Positions 11,848 through 22,431 are shown, counted from the stretch's first letter. The stretch is DNA of 64,000 nucleotides from Flammula alnicola (GCA_015499995.1 JADNRV010000087.1:124001-188000); one strand, 5' to 3'. The notes: generated by a model not told the origin, from the letters alone. Translations and numbers: made by a program.

Positions 11848-12252
11848 TAGGGGCCAACTGACTTTTTATATGTAGCACACCCTTTCAAGTTAACTTTATT
11901 AGAGGTTATCGAACGTTGACAGCGAGACTGTGGAAAACCTGCCAGGTGCTTTCCCCCAAGAGATATTCGCGGTATGGCCTATTTCGTTAAAGATACCCGT
12001 CCAAAGTTAACATCTTGTTTATGGACGATATAACCAAGACTTCAAAGACTCGGACATATTTTCCAATGTGCCCGGGGATATCACGAAACAACATGCCCTA
12101 AGTTAATCATATGACCTATTATTGCATCTTCCAAATGACAGTCACGACGGTGCATGCGTTCTTGAGACTTGTTCTCAATATTCACCACAGCTGCCCTTAT
12201 ATTTTTTGCCATGCCTGCTGAAAGAGTCAAATCTAGCAAGATATCTTCAATT
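11848..12252. other. Intergenic, nothing recognised
   Basis: This stretch is AT-rich with short frames only. Its right end is the unduplicated sequence before the 214-bp repeat. Confidence 0.5.
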
Positions 12253-12672
12253 ATGCATAGCCAAGACAAAGATGTCGCATTGGACGGTTGTTCTCATAAG
12301 AATTCACGGTACTTTGGCAAGGTCATATCACCTCAAGACTCAAGTTACACAATGTGTGCCGGTCAATAACGACCAGACCCTCGTAGAAGCTGGGAAAACA
12401 GCTACGCTGGAACCTTCAAGTGTTGTGTGCATCTATTTTCCCGTAACTGGTCAACAGCGCGAAATTATGCATAGCCAAGATAAAGATGCCGCCTTGGACG
12501 GTTGTTCTCATATGAATTCACGGTACTTTGGCGATGTCATATCACCTCAAGTTACACAATGTGCGCCGGTCAATAACGACCAGGCCCTCATAGAGGCTGG
12601 GGAAACAGCTGCGCTGGAACCCTCAAGGGTTCCAGGCATCTATTTTCCAGTAACTGGCCAACAGCGCGATGT
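12253..12672 (+). repeat. 214-bp tandem duplication upstream of the MGMT core
   Basis: Two units start ATGCATAGCCAAGA at 12253 and 12467. They share the GGACGGTTGTTCTCATA, GAATTCACGGTACTTTGG, CCGGTCAATAACGACCAG and ATCTATTTTCC strings at matching positions. The first unit has about 7 extra bases after CACCTCAAG. The units differ at scattered bases, so the duplication is not brand new. Both are open in the frame that leads into the alkyltransferase. Confidence 0.9.
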
Positions 12673-13149
12673 TTACAGAACGAAGACCGGAAAAGTGAGC
12701 ACGTCCGATCTCGAACATTGCGATGTCCACTCATTTACACGCATCTTGTAGCGACTGACGCCCCACCAATGGAACGTCTACAATTTCGCAATGACCATTC
12801 CCGGAGGAAAAGTTGCAACATACAAAGAAGTCGCAGCAGATGCTGGTGGTTCCCCGCGTTCTGGTATGTCTTCGAGCAATACTCCCAACATCAAATACCA
12901 TTGATTCAAGTTTATCCTCTGATTTATTCAGTTTGCAATGCGCTGAGAAATAACCCATTCAGCCCATATGTTCCTTGTCATCGAGTTATTGCCTCCGACC
13001 TCTTCGTTGGTGGTTTTTTCGGAGAACGGGGAAAGGACCACAAGACCGGAACACGATACAACGAGAAGGTCGACATCCTCTCGAAAGAGGGTGTTCATTT
13101 CAACGAGAAAGGCCATCTTTTGAGTGCTAAGGTATTATGGAAGCCCTGA
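12467..13149 (+). CDS. O6-alkylguanine-DNA alkyltransferase (MGMT/AGT)
   Basis: This is a DNA-repair suicide enzyme that moves an alkyl group from O6-alkylguanine to its own cysteine. Exons 12467-12694, 12752-12863 and 12932-13149 join in frame to 185 residues, close to the family's usual length. Visible motifs are TPHQWNVYNF, IPGGKVATYKEVA (helix-turn-helix DNA-binding wing), SPRS with the Arg-finger position, ALRNNP (Asn hinge) and VPCHRVI with the active-site Cys; a GGFFGE block follows. The catalytic exons are secure. The start is less so: the ATG at 12467 opens the second unit of a tandem duplication, and the first ~75 residues look unlike a conserved N-terminal domain. A shorter first exon is possible. 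Confidence 0.85.
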
Positions 13150-13827
13150 GATGGGGCTGTTGACATTCGATGTTCAGTGTTGATTGAAGTCTTAGGAGAA
13201 GGTGGCGGCCCGTGTATCCGTCTGCCCAAAGACACGGATTTCTCTTGCAATATGTAGGTTCTAACTACTAGAGTAGTATGTGCGCGTTCATAATCGACGC
13301 CCAGTTTACTGTTTTCGATGCCTTGCATGCCTAAACGAAGGGATTCTGGACGCCCTTTGGTATGCATTAACGAAGGACGCGCGTAAAGCGATAAGTATGG
13401 CAATATTGCAAGAGCAGATATAACGTTCTGTGGCAGATACCTAATTTGTGAAATGTGAGCCTTTCATTATAAAAACAATAATTCTGAAGAGACAGAAGTT
13501 TTAAATGATGCATTATCTGTATGCAACCAAATTCTTAGAGCTTGGAGGGTATATTTGACGCCATAATCTGGGAGACTTTGTCAACCTTCGTCATAAAGTT
13601 ATCTGCCCGGCAAGCTCCGGGCAGATAAATACCCAGACTGAGACTATTGATCGGTCATTGGTCAACCGTGTTGGGTTCGTGTTGTCACGTGGCCACTGAC
13701 CACATCAGATTCACACGCCCAAGATCCACCAATCTGACACCTCTGCGGGTCCTCTGGCTTTCTCTTCCTTTCACCTCGATTTCTACCTTGTGCCACTGTT
13801 AGCCATCCTCTTCATTCCCATCTTGCA
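13150..13827. other. Intergenic region and 5' flank of the right CRN gene
   Basis: I see no gene. There is a short inverted repeat, CTGCCCGG...CCGGGCAG, at about 13602-13626. The last ~50 bp before the CRN ATG match the left copy's 5' flank. Confidence 0.5.
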
Positions 13828-15976
13828 ATGTCTGGCATGAAATTGAGTCTAACATGCCTTATATGGCCCGATGATATGCCCAATCAACATTTAGTCGAGG
13901 TCACAATTGAAAATGACGCACCTGTCGTGCGTCTCAAGGAAATGATCAAATGCCTGTATCCTCGTCGCCTCCATGACGTTGATGTATGCGATCTCATCCC
14001 CTGGAGGTGTTCCATTCCTGCCGACGACAATTTACAGGAAACTTTGAAAACTATTCAATTCGATGGCACCGATACTAAACTTCATCCCCTACCTCCCATC
14101 TCTGAGATTTCTGAGCATTTCGCGACTGGTTTACCCCATAAAACCATCCACATCCTTGTTGAGGTACTACCTTATCATGGTGAATGTGGCACCTATATCT
14201 GCTTTTCAATGCTGAACGCTCTTATATTGTGTCAGATATGCAAATGATGTCAGATATGCACATGGTGTCAGATATGCACCTCATGTCTTCTTCAGAGATT
14301 GGAGATCTTGAACGCCTCTGCAAATACTTGTGGGGTGAAAACAGAGTCAACGTCGTCAGCGCAGCTGGAAAGAGCTACTCATACATCGACCTCACGCTCT
14401 TCCGCCTCAAACTGAATGCTCGTCCCGACAACATCCTCCTCGTTCGTGAGGAGTATATCCTTGCCTATAAGACCATTCTCGCAGATACGCTCCGTCAACC
14501 ATCGGCATGGTGGAGATCTGCAACCCTAGTCACAGGTCAACCAGGAATCGGTACGTCGAGTGCATGACCCCACAAACATTGCTGATCTAACTCAATAGGG
14601 AAAACTCTATTCTTGTTTTACGTTTTGGCCCGTCGACTCCAGGAAAAGGAACCCGTCGCTCTACAGATCGACTCCAACCAATTTGCCCTCTTCGACGAGC
14701 GCGGTGTGAGTTTGCATTCATCAGAATGCGGCCATGCTCCAAGAGGTGCCTGGGCACTTTCCGATTCGTCATGCGAGGGCGGCAGGCTTTGCAGCGCCTT
14801 CCAATATCCAGACGCCCACGTCATACACACGAGCCCGCCAGCTTCTCGTCGTTGGGAGGGATGGGTAAATCGCCTTAGCGCTAACGAGTACATCATGGAC
14901 GTATGGTCATTGGACGAGCTTCGGACAATGCTGTATGTGGTATCTTCTGCACCATTATTGTACTAACACATTCATACACAGCACTATCTGCCACCTCGAT
15001 GTTCAGCGCGGGGTGGCCCTCTTTCAGAAATTTGGGCCGAGCCCCAGGGTCATCGTCGATGTTCTCGGGACACCAGCGCTGGAGGCCACACATGTTCGCG
15101 ATATCCGAGCCGGGGCTGTCAAGCTTGCTAGCCAATTCTCAACAGTTTTTTTGGATCTCGATTGTCTGGATTTCAGTTTCGACATGTCCTCGGAGATATT
15201 CACCGTCAGGCCGGATATGTCAAATTTCCGACTGCCCGCTCTGTACATCCCGACACCATTTCTCGCCAGCTTGCTTGGCGTAGCTATGTCCCGCCAGGCG
15301 GCAGACCAACAATGTACTTTCTTTGATATGCTCAGCCGTCATCCCTCTCTTCATGGTACTGCAGGATGGCTGTTTGCGAGTTATGCCCATGCCTACTTTT
15401 CTAACCCGAATCATGACCCAATTCAGGCGTATCTCCACAATGACCCAAACCCGTACCCCATTCCTACCCCGGCCAACATGATAACAGGCTCCAAGCTGAA
15501 AACCATCCAGCCGCCCCACAATTTCTACTGGAGACCTCGAGAGCCCAACAAGTTCGAGGGTGTTGATGCTGTCATTCGCGCTGGCAACATTGTTTGGGCC
15601 CTTCAGTTCACGATAAGAGGCTCTCGTCGTTCCGCGACAGCCGGCCTTACTAAGGTTTTCGATAACATGAATCACAAGAGAGGTGTCGAATGGCGCCTGG
15701 TTATGGTCGGCCCAGAACGAGGTGATGCGGAATCAGCCCGGAATCGCCAGAAGCTGGGGGGCCGATGGGGAGCGACACCCATTTATGTGTGTGAGCTGCC
15801 ACTCGGCAAGTTTGCTGAAGATGACAGGGAGCGGCTTAAGGATATTTTGAACAAGGTGAGTGCATAGTGATTACTACCGTCTCGACCTTTTGTATTCATG
15901 AACTTTGACGTACAAACAGACCAACGACACGTATCCAGTGGATCAAGGAGCGCATTCGGATGTGCCAATGAACTAA
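13828..15976 (+). CDS. Crinkler (CRN)-like P-loop NTPase / nuclease-fold protein, right copy
   Basis: Exons 13828-14179, 14236-14550, 14599-14932, 14982-15855 and 15920-15976 join in frame to 643 residues, with introns of 56, 48, 49 and 64 bp. It is a close paralogue of the left CRN-like gene. It has a CRN-type N-terminal domain (LTCLIWPDD...VPWRC-like IPWRCSIP...TIHILVE) and a Walker A motif, GQPGIGKT, split by intron 2. The C-terminal region carries FEGVDAVIR...WALQFT and may be a restriction-endonuclease-like fold. Unlike the left copy it keeps its native last exon and stop. Exon 2 begins with an 18-bp microrepeat that adds about ten Met/Ser/Asp/His-rich residues absent from the left copy. 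I saw no stop or frameshift. It has no obvious signal peptide. Confidence 0.85.
14230..14285 (+). repeat. 18-bp microrepeat at the intron 1 / exon 2 border of the right CRN gene
   Basis: GTCAGATATGCA recurs at 14231, 14249 and 14267 with an 18-bp period. Each unit carries a CAG that could serve as a 3' splice site in the same phase, so exon 2 could start at any of three places and differ by six residues each time. The left paralogue has a single copy. Confidence 0.85.
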
Positions 15977-16945
15977 CCATTTTGTGATCGTGATTTATGT
16001 ATATCTTTCCTTATCTCATTTTTCTGTCGTTGATCCTTTTTCTTCATTACACATTTCATCCTTGAATTGAGCTTTCTTTCCATGCGAGTATTTGTATTTC
16101 ATAGTATTATTACTTTATTGATATTCCATTGAGTATATACGAATTCAGAGTTTATCGATCGAGACGTATATTGCTACTGCCACATCCCGGAAAACGTTCT
16201 CGTCGTCGTCTCGTGCTCGCCCGCGCCTCTGTAGCTCCGCCCGTGCCGCTAACCGCAGTCAAGATTGTCGGTGGATGTGCAGGCGTTTGAGGTACGTCGC
16301 TTGCTTTGGGGATTTATCGAGGAAGCAAAGACCGTGAGGACGGGAGGGTAGACAAGGTAGTCATGAGCGGGAGAGTGTTCGGCAGTCGATCGTTGCATTT
16401 TCCGTGAATGGGGGTGGTGTGTCTTGGCGCTGTTGCATTCCCGTGCCTCTGGAGACAGCAATTGCACTTGTCTGTGAGGAGGGCTAGCTAAGAGAGCTAC
16501 TGCGAGGCCGGAAGAGACGTCGGGGATCGAGGGCAGAAGGCGGGGTGTGCATTCTGCAATGCGATGGTTGGCACAAAGGTCCATCGTACACGTTCCTTGC
16601 AAGCCCTATCTGCCCTCTGTCGCTCTGCCACTGCGCTCGCATCTCCGAAGAGCCGTCCGTGGGAGGGCAGGGGTTGGAGGTATGCTCTTGCCCGGACCTC
16701 TGGGGATGTCAGGAGAGCGCGCGAGGAGGTAAGGGCTGGAAGAGATACGCAGTTATATAAAGGGAAGGCGCAATTGGCCTTGTCTCCTCATCCCCTTCCT
16801 CCCACTTCTCCTCTCTTCTACTCTTCTCGCCTTCTCATCTACTCTTGTCACTCGAGCCCTCTTCCTTGTCATCGTCGGATTGGCCATCTCGCCCGCCCAA
16901 TCGTCCCCTCAGCGCATAAGCCTTGATATCGGTTGCTCACCCGCT
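15977..16945. other. 3' flank of the right CRN gene plus inserted inverted fragment
   Basis: The first ~150 bp match the displaced 3' flank of the left CRN gene. From about 16140 to 16940 the right arm holds sequence missing from the left arm. Part of this (about 16495-16735) is the reverse complement of 18470-18715, the 5' flank of the first histidyl-tRNA synthetase pseudogene. No gene is supported. Confidence 0.6.
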
Positions 16946-16949
16946 TGAC

Positions 16950-18060
16950 GCTGACAATGCCACATCTAGAGCACCTTATCATGGTCAGTAACGCTATCAA
17001 ACGAGTAAGTAATACTAATACCCACCTTGCCATCGGTCCTAACGTTCCTCTTCGTCGCGTTCAGCAACCTCAATGATATAGACTCTCTACCCGACACGCA
17101 AATTACCCGTTCGTCTCGTGCTGCTCCGACGGCGACTGACATGGCCCAGTGTGGTATGTAGCGCATGCGATCCGCGACGCGTAAGGCACAGTATATCTGG
17201 CCATTTTCAGTGCTGAACCGGCACTGACATCTTCCCGTTTAGAAAACATGGGCCCGTCAGTATCTCGTGCACGTAAGTATTCATCGAAGCGCACCTTGAT
17301 ATTCCTGTCCACAGAGCCCTCGAACGGCCGCTCGAGCAGCGCCATGAACGTCCCTCGATCCCTCGATCCCTTCCGAAGACAGATGGGCCAGAGATTGCAT
17401 GGGCCTGTGCTGCCGTGCTGCTCTCTGCGGTTGTGGATTCGTGTCAGCGGACGGTGTATGCGGTACGCAGCTCGACGAGGAGGCTACAACTACAATACAA
17501 GCCACGTAAGTACCCCCAGATCCCGTTTTCGTGACGAAGCTAACACGTACTCGTGCTTGCTGCCCAATGCGTCCCAGCGAACCCCGCATCCATCCCAGCT
17601 CCGAGTCCACGAGCCTACAGACGACGGCTGGCGTTGTCTACGTTGGTAAGCGCTGCCATATCTTGGCTCGCGATTGGACTTGCTGACTAGGATGTATTCT
17701 GCCGTGCTGTAGAATCCAAGTCAGTCGACCTTGTTCTTGAGCTCTAACTGCAGAGATGCGTTCGTTTTCGTCACGAACGGACGTGCGGGAATATGCCGAT
17801 ATGTCGTCATCCATCCCGCAGACCTAAGAAACCAACGTGTGCCGAAACGAGCACGTACCATCAACGAACACGAAGACTCGAGTACAGCCTGCTCCAAAGA
17901 TGCACTACTGCCCTCGATGGCTGGAAGGATGGGTTTATGGCGGGGGGATGGAGGCTGTAATAAGCGTACAAAGGTGAGTGAGTTGTCGTCTGTCGCTGCC
18001 AACGAAATGGGCTGCTTACTTGTCCACACTCGTCGCCAGCACGATGACGACACATCTCAC
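16950..18060 (+). repeat. Right copy of the duplicated multi-exon-like gene fragment
   Basis: This is the counterpart of 3200-1670 in inverted orientation. It keeps several intron-like gaps, such as GTAAGT at 17273 with a CAG near 17321, GTAAGT at 17509 and GTAAGC at 17645. Exon-like pieces encode QLDEEATTTIQAT and EPRIHPSSESTSLQTT-like strings. Frames do not join cleanly. I do not recognise the parent gene; the hydrophobic AVLLSAVV segment hints at a membrane protein, but weakly. Confidence 0.55.
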
Positions 18061-18968
18061 ATCCACCGCCGTGCATCCAGCGCAATATGTTTGCGTCCAG
18101 TTGATGTAAGTATGCACGGACTGAAGACCCACGGCGACGAGAGTGTGTCGCCTTCTCCTTTCACCTTGCTATACTCGTCTCCATCGTCGTGTGGGTCGCT
18201 GCCGTAGCCGTTGTCGAAGAAATGCTGAGAGGCCCTGCGCGTGTGAGTCGAAGGTTGCACTCGCGCACGCCGAATGACGAGCACTGTCCGTATGTGGAGC
18301 TGAAGTAGGGGTACGCGCTGTCCGCATGTGGAGCTGAAGTGATGGCGGAGAAAAAGCTCTGAGGACGTTGTGTACATAGTCACGTGCTATGCTATGACCC
18401 GCTCAGAGTCAGTTGAACCTTGACGCTCCCTTCTCGAGACTCGCATATCACTCACTCACTCAAGCCGACACCATACTGCACTCCTCGCGCTCTCTCCTGA
18501 CATCCCCAGAGGTCCGAGCAAGAGCATACCTCCAACCCCTGCCCTCCCACGGACGGCGCTTCGGAGATGCAAGCGCAGTGGCAGAGCGCCAGTGGGAAGA
18601 TACCCTAGGGCTTGCGAGAAACGTGTACGACGGACCTTTGTGACCATCGCGTTGCAGAATCCACACCCCGCCTTCTGCCCTCGATCCCCGACGTTTCTTT
18701 CAGCCTCGCAGCAGCTCTTGCCACCGCTCCGTCGCGTTCTATATTCCGCCATCGTCCCTCAGGCCTCAACGTGTACCCCTACCGGCACATTATATTATCT
18801 CCGTCGCCAGTTTCATTCCCATTGCCAGACGCACAGCATATACCCTTTGCATCGAGTCACACTCGCGTGCCAACATCACTCGGAAGAGATCGACATACAA
18901 CGCATTGCCCTCATATCCTCGTTCAAACACCAACTGCACAACTGACCTTTCCTACCCCATCAACATCG
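18061..18968. other. 5' flank of the first HisRS pseudogene
   Basis: This segment has no supported gene. Positions 18470-18715 are repeated in inverted form at 16735-16495. Positions from about 18775 recur at 22255-22320 upstream of the second HisRS pseudogene (CGGCACATTATATTATCTCC-like string). It is therefore part of the duplicated unit and probably the ancestral promoter and leader. Confidence 0.55.
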
Positions 18969-19510
18969 ATGGCACGCACCATGGCATCCACCATCGTCGA
19001 ACCTCGAGCGCAAATCACCGCCGAGACGGCGCCGTTCAACGAGCTCCGATTCTCAGGTGCACTGCTGGACGAGTCGAGAAAGATGCTGTCGGAGCTGAAG
19101 AAAGCGCTGGCGATGGCGGGGAAGACGCTGCTGCTGCAGGCGCCGACGTGGATAAGGCCAAGGCGAGTGCGCCACAGAAGAAAAAGGAGCGGCTTTTGTT
19201 AAAAACTGCCAAGGTTCGCCTTTCTGGTCTTCTGCTCTGGATACAGGATACTAACGACTTGCGACCTGCGCACAGGGTACCCGGGACTACGGTTCCGCCG
19301 AGATGTTCTGCCGCGCGCTCGATGGCGCGCACATCGAGCGCCTCGTCCGAGAGTGCTTCACGACCTTCGGCGGCGCCTGCCTCGACGCGCCCTTTCACTG
19401 CCGCTACCATCGTCAGAAGTGAAGAAGGAAATGACGCAAGAAAAACGGCTTGACGGCGCTATCGCTGATAAGATTGGCGACTATGTCAAGCACAAGGGTA
19501 CGTGTTGGCG
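18969..19510 (+). pseudogene. Histidyl-tRNA synthetase pseudogene, first copy (internally deleted)
   Basis: The first exon encodes an N-terminal region like that of eukaryotic HisRS and ends KKKERLLLKTAK. A ~62-bp intron-like gap is followed by GTRDYGSAEMFCRAL, the start of the class II catalytic core. The frame shifts near 19120. After TFGGACLDAPF the sequence jumps straight to EVKKEMTQEK...ADKIGDYV, so roughly the middle of the catalytic domain, including the motif 2 region, is missing. It retains an intron and so is a genomic duplicate. It cannot encode a working synthetase. Confidence 0.85.
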
Positions 19511-20009
19511 TTGATAACGACCCTTGTTTTTATCCGCGATTTCCTCAATTATTCACTTGTTGTGGCTTTTCTACACATACTAGTGCGGGACCCATTTCCA
19601 ACTTTCCGAACGACCTTCTCGGTGCCAGCCATTCAATTTACTAAGTATTCTACTTAGTAGGAAGTCCTTTTCACCAAGCGGTCTGGCCCTCACGTAGTCT
19701 CTTACAAATCAAATGATAATCCATTTGATTGGGCGCTGTGTGTGTGATTGAAGCCAACAACACGAGTTAGGGCATCGTCAATGACAACAACTGTGGGCGC
19801 ATCTGAGTCTGATAGAACATAGCCCTCACGTCGCGTATCTTGGCTAGAGCCATCCACAGCCATCCACGCGTCATCAACGTGTTCAATTCCGTAACTTATC
19901 GGGATAAATCCTTACTAGCGTTGGCGGGGCCTGCACGGATCCGGAGGGGTTTGACATTCCCAACACTTTTTCATCTAAATACTTGCTGGATGTCTTTCTC
20001 TTCGTGATC
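19511..20009. other. Intergenic region with a short dispersed repeat
   Basis: Positions 19731-19806 (GGGCGCTGTG...CTGTGGGCGC) recur at 23666-23730 and, inverted, at 56757-56824. The flanking TAACTTATCGGGATAAATCC string also recurs at 23846, so the whole block belongs to the duplicated unit. Confidence 0.6.
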
Positions 20010-20951
20010 ATGTTGAATCCTCCACTTTCTCTCCTCTCAGACGATCTGATTGCTTACATCGTCGAACACGTTGCAAAACTCCCATTTCATGACAAAAATC
20101 TCTATAATCTATCCCTTGCTGATCGGGCGTTCACGCAGTTCTGTCAAACGTACATCTTCCGGACCCTCCAATTGGGCCAGAGCAGGGGAACCAAGAGCAG
20201 GATATCCAAGAACTTAGAAAAGACGAGAAAGATCTTGAAGAACAAGCCGTCATTCGCCAACCGAGTACGCATGGTTGAGCTTGACATCACACACAAGCGG
20301 AATGCATGGCTTTTCAACGATCCTACTCTCATCGGCATCCTCCAACTGTTCGCCAAGTCGCCGGTCCCACCACATGAACTTCACTTCTTACCTTTCACAC
20401 TGGAGGACCCAATACTCGTCGTGGGACGGCTCATGCAATCATTCTTTTCGCAGACCCTGACTATTCTCCACCTCACCCAAGGCCGGAACGTTCCATTACC
20501 TCTTTTCCTCACCTGCCCCAGGTTGAGAGAAGTGCTTCTTGCCCACGTGGAGGTTGCTGAGGAGAGCTACGATAAATACCCAGACAAGCAGTGTTCTGGC
20601 CGAGAGTCGCCAGCACTGGAAGTTTTCAACTACCGCGACTCGCAGAGCCTTGTCAGACAGATGATCACCCCACCGCCTAGGTTTCATGCACCTGTGGTCC
20701 TTTGGTCGAAATTGCGCGTTCTGACGCTTTCTCCGTACGAGAAGGAAGAAATGGCCTGTTTGCAACCTATCCTCGATATGGCTTGCAACACACTGGAGGA
20801 ATTGTACCTCACTAATCTACACGTGGGCGACGGTAGGTGCAGTGCTTTTTATACTTAAAATGAAACGAATTTGACAAGTTTTTCTTAACAAGATGAACGA
20901 CTCCCACTTGCTGGACTTGTGAACCTCAGCGATCTTTCGCAGCTGCAGGTA

Positions 20952-21537
20952 AGGTAGGCGCCATCAGGAACCGGCACCTTTACATAAGCGAACGACGAGC
21001 TCTTATTCCTCGGCCACAAACAATTTTCCCACATTTCTAAGATCGCAGAATTGAAGCCTTTGAGCATCCTTGCAACTCCCGGGAGACCGATTTAAAATTG
21101 AGTAACTTTTGAGAGAGTTATTAACCATTCTTGGAAAAACCTGATTTTTTTTTCTGAGTGTTTTTTCGTGCTTTTCCGTTCATTCTGCAACTTTTCAGAT
21201 TTTTGACCTCAAGATTTTGCCGCGACTTAGGGTTAGGGTTCTTATGTAAGCTACTATAATAGGTAGGTCGGCGACCATCGGCCCGAGCGGCATCGTCTGC
21301 CGACAACTATGCTTCAAACACACCGTGTGGGGGCAAGTCTGGGCAAGAATTTATGGCATTAAAGTGGGCCTAAATGCATCCATTTCTATCCAATGTAAGT
21401 CAAAAATAATTTCACCCATGCTTGGCTCAATTATTACTGAAAATACCGTCTAAAATATTTATTTTTTCCTGAAGGCCAGATTTTGCCGCTTATATAAGCG
21501 CTTACATAAGGTAGCCGGTTCCTGATGGCGCCTACCT
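20952..21537. mobile_element. MITE-like non-autonomous element, 586 bp, TA target duplication
   Basis: The ends are a perfect 24-bp inverted repeat (AGGTAGGCGCCATCAGGAAC plus four bases), extended imperfectly to about 40 bp. TA dinucleotides flank it at 20950-20951 and 21538-21539. The empty site is seen in the four other F-box paralogues, where CACGTATTTGCG is continuous. No transposase frame is present. TA duplication suggests mobilisation by a Tc1/mariner-type or similar transposase. Confidence 0.9.
21227..21240 (+). repeat. Interstitial telomere-like TTAGGG motif
   Basis: TTAGGGTTAGGGTT lies inside the 586-bp element. TTAGGG is the usual telomere repeat of basidiomycetes. Two units alone can arise by chance. 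Confidence 0.6.
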
Positions 21538-21962
21538 TATTTGCGCTCGACGCCACCATCAAATGTGGCGTACCAGGGTCTGCGGTCCTCCGTGATATCA
21601 ACATCGTCCTCGGTACGATACCTGCATTCAATAAAGTCACAAACCTCTCATTCGACTTTACAATCTTCGGCGAGCAGCCTTTTGGTGGATGTCTTGATGA
21701 AGATTGGGTTGGAATATGCGACGAGGTCATACGCATTTCTGCTGGGAAGCCTCTCGAGTTTGATTTACAGCTGTCAGTGTCTACGAGAAAATTACAAGTG
21801 CATCACCCAGGAGAAGAAGAGCTGTACTTGCGCATTATGGAGAAGACAACATCGCTTTCAGACTATCCAAACATTTGTACCCACTTTTGGAACCCCACTT
21901 GTTGGACTCAAGGCCTTCCTCCGTTCCCCAGGGGCCAAGTCCGCAGTAGATGTAGACGCTAA

Positions 21963-22431
21963 GTAGCATGCTCTGTGTCGTTACTGGGACTTATCTACTG
22001 TAGAGCCTGCGACCTGCTCGGGACACTTGCCCTAATGGATCATCGATCAACATTCAGAAACATAATTTCATTGGTTGTAACCTAAACCTTAATCCCATTT
22101 CACGTATGTACCCGCGCATATCCCTAGAACTACACATCATCCCCTGACAGAAATCCACAACCGTGGAGAGCAGCACCGCAGCATAGGCCCATCCAACCTC
22201 GGGGCCGTCTGCTGTCTTCTCGCCGCGTACACTTCGCAGGCGGTGGCGATGCTGTCACCGGCACGTTATATTATCTCCGTCGCCAGCTTCATTCCCATTG
22301 CCAGACGCACAGCACATTCGCGACGCGCGTGCTAAAATATTCTTAATCAGATCCATGTACCACCCATTTCCCTCATACCCTCGCTCAATCCAAACCCATC
22401 ATCAGCATCAATGCTATCAATCGCACACACC
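21963..22431. other. Intergenic region carrying a third partial copy of the duplicated gene fragment
   Basis: About 22150-22260 matches part of the arms at 2590-2480 (minus) and 17380-17460 (plus), for example the ACCGCAGCATAGGCCCA...CCTCGGGG region. The following bases match the HisRS 5' flank at 18775-18840. Confidence 0.6.

Larger units (their letters stand above)
20010..21962 (+). pseudogene. F-box-like protein gene, paralogue 1, disrupted by a TA-flanked element
   Basis: The ATG was chosen because MLNPPLSLLSDDLIAYIVEH is shared by all five paralogues. Exon 1 (20010-20832) has an F-box-like start followed by a leucine-rich region. Exon 2 starts at 20893 and is interrupted after SDLSQLQ by a 586-bp element at 20952-21537. 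The rest resumes at 21540 and ends at TAA 21960-21962. F-box proteins normally act as substrate adaptors of SCF ubiquitin ligases through Skp1. Whether this fungal family does so is inferred from the N-terminus alone. The insertion breaks the frame unless it is spliced out. Confidence 0.75.

Noticed and set aside
18612..19202. 196-codon plus-strand frame as a real gene
   Set aside because: It mixes the 5' flank of the HisRS pseudogene with its first exon in a shifted frame, and the flank is repeated elsewhere as non-coding sequence.
21227..21240. Telomere end or subtelomere boundary
   Set aside because: There are only two TTAGGG units, inside a bounded transposon, and gene-containing sequence continues on both sides.
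21525..21962. Apparent new start codon ATGGCGCCTACC inside the MITE end, opening the last exon of F-box paralogue 1
   Set aside because: It is an accident of the terminal repeat sequence; it would make only the C-terminal half, and there is no promoter evidence.
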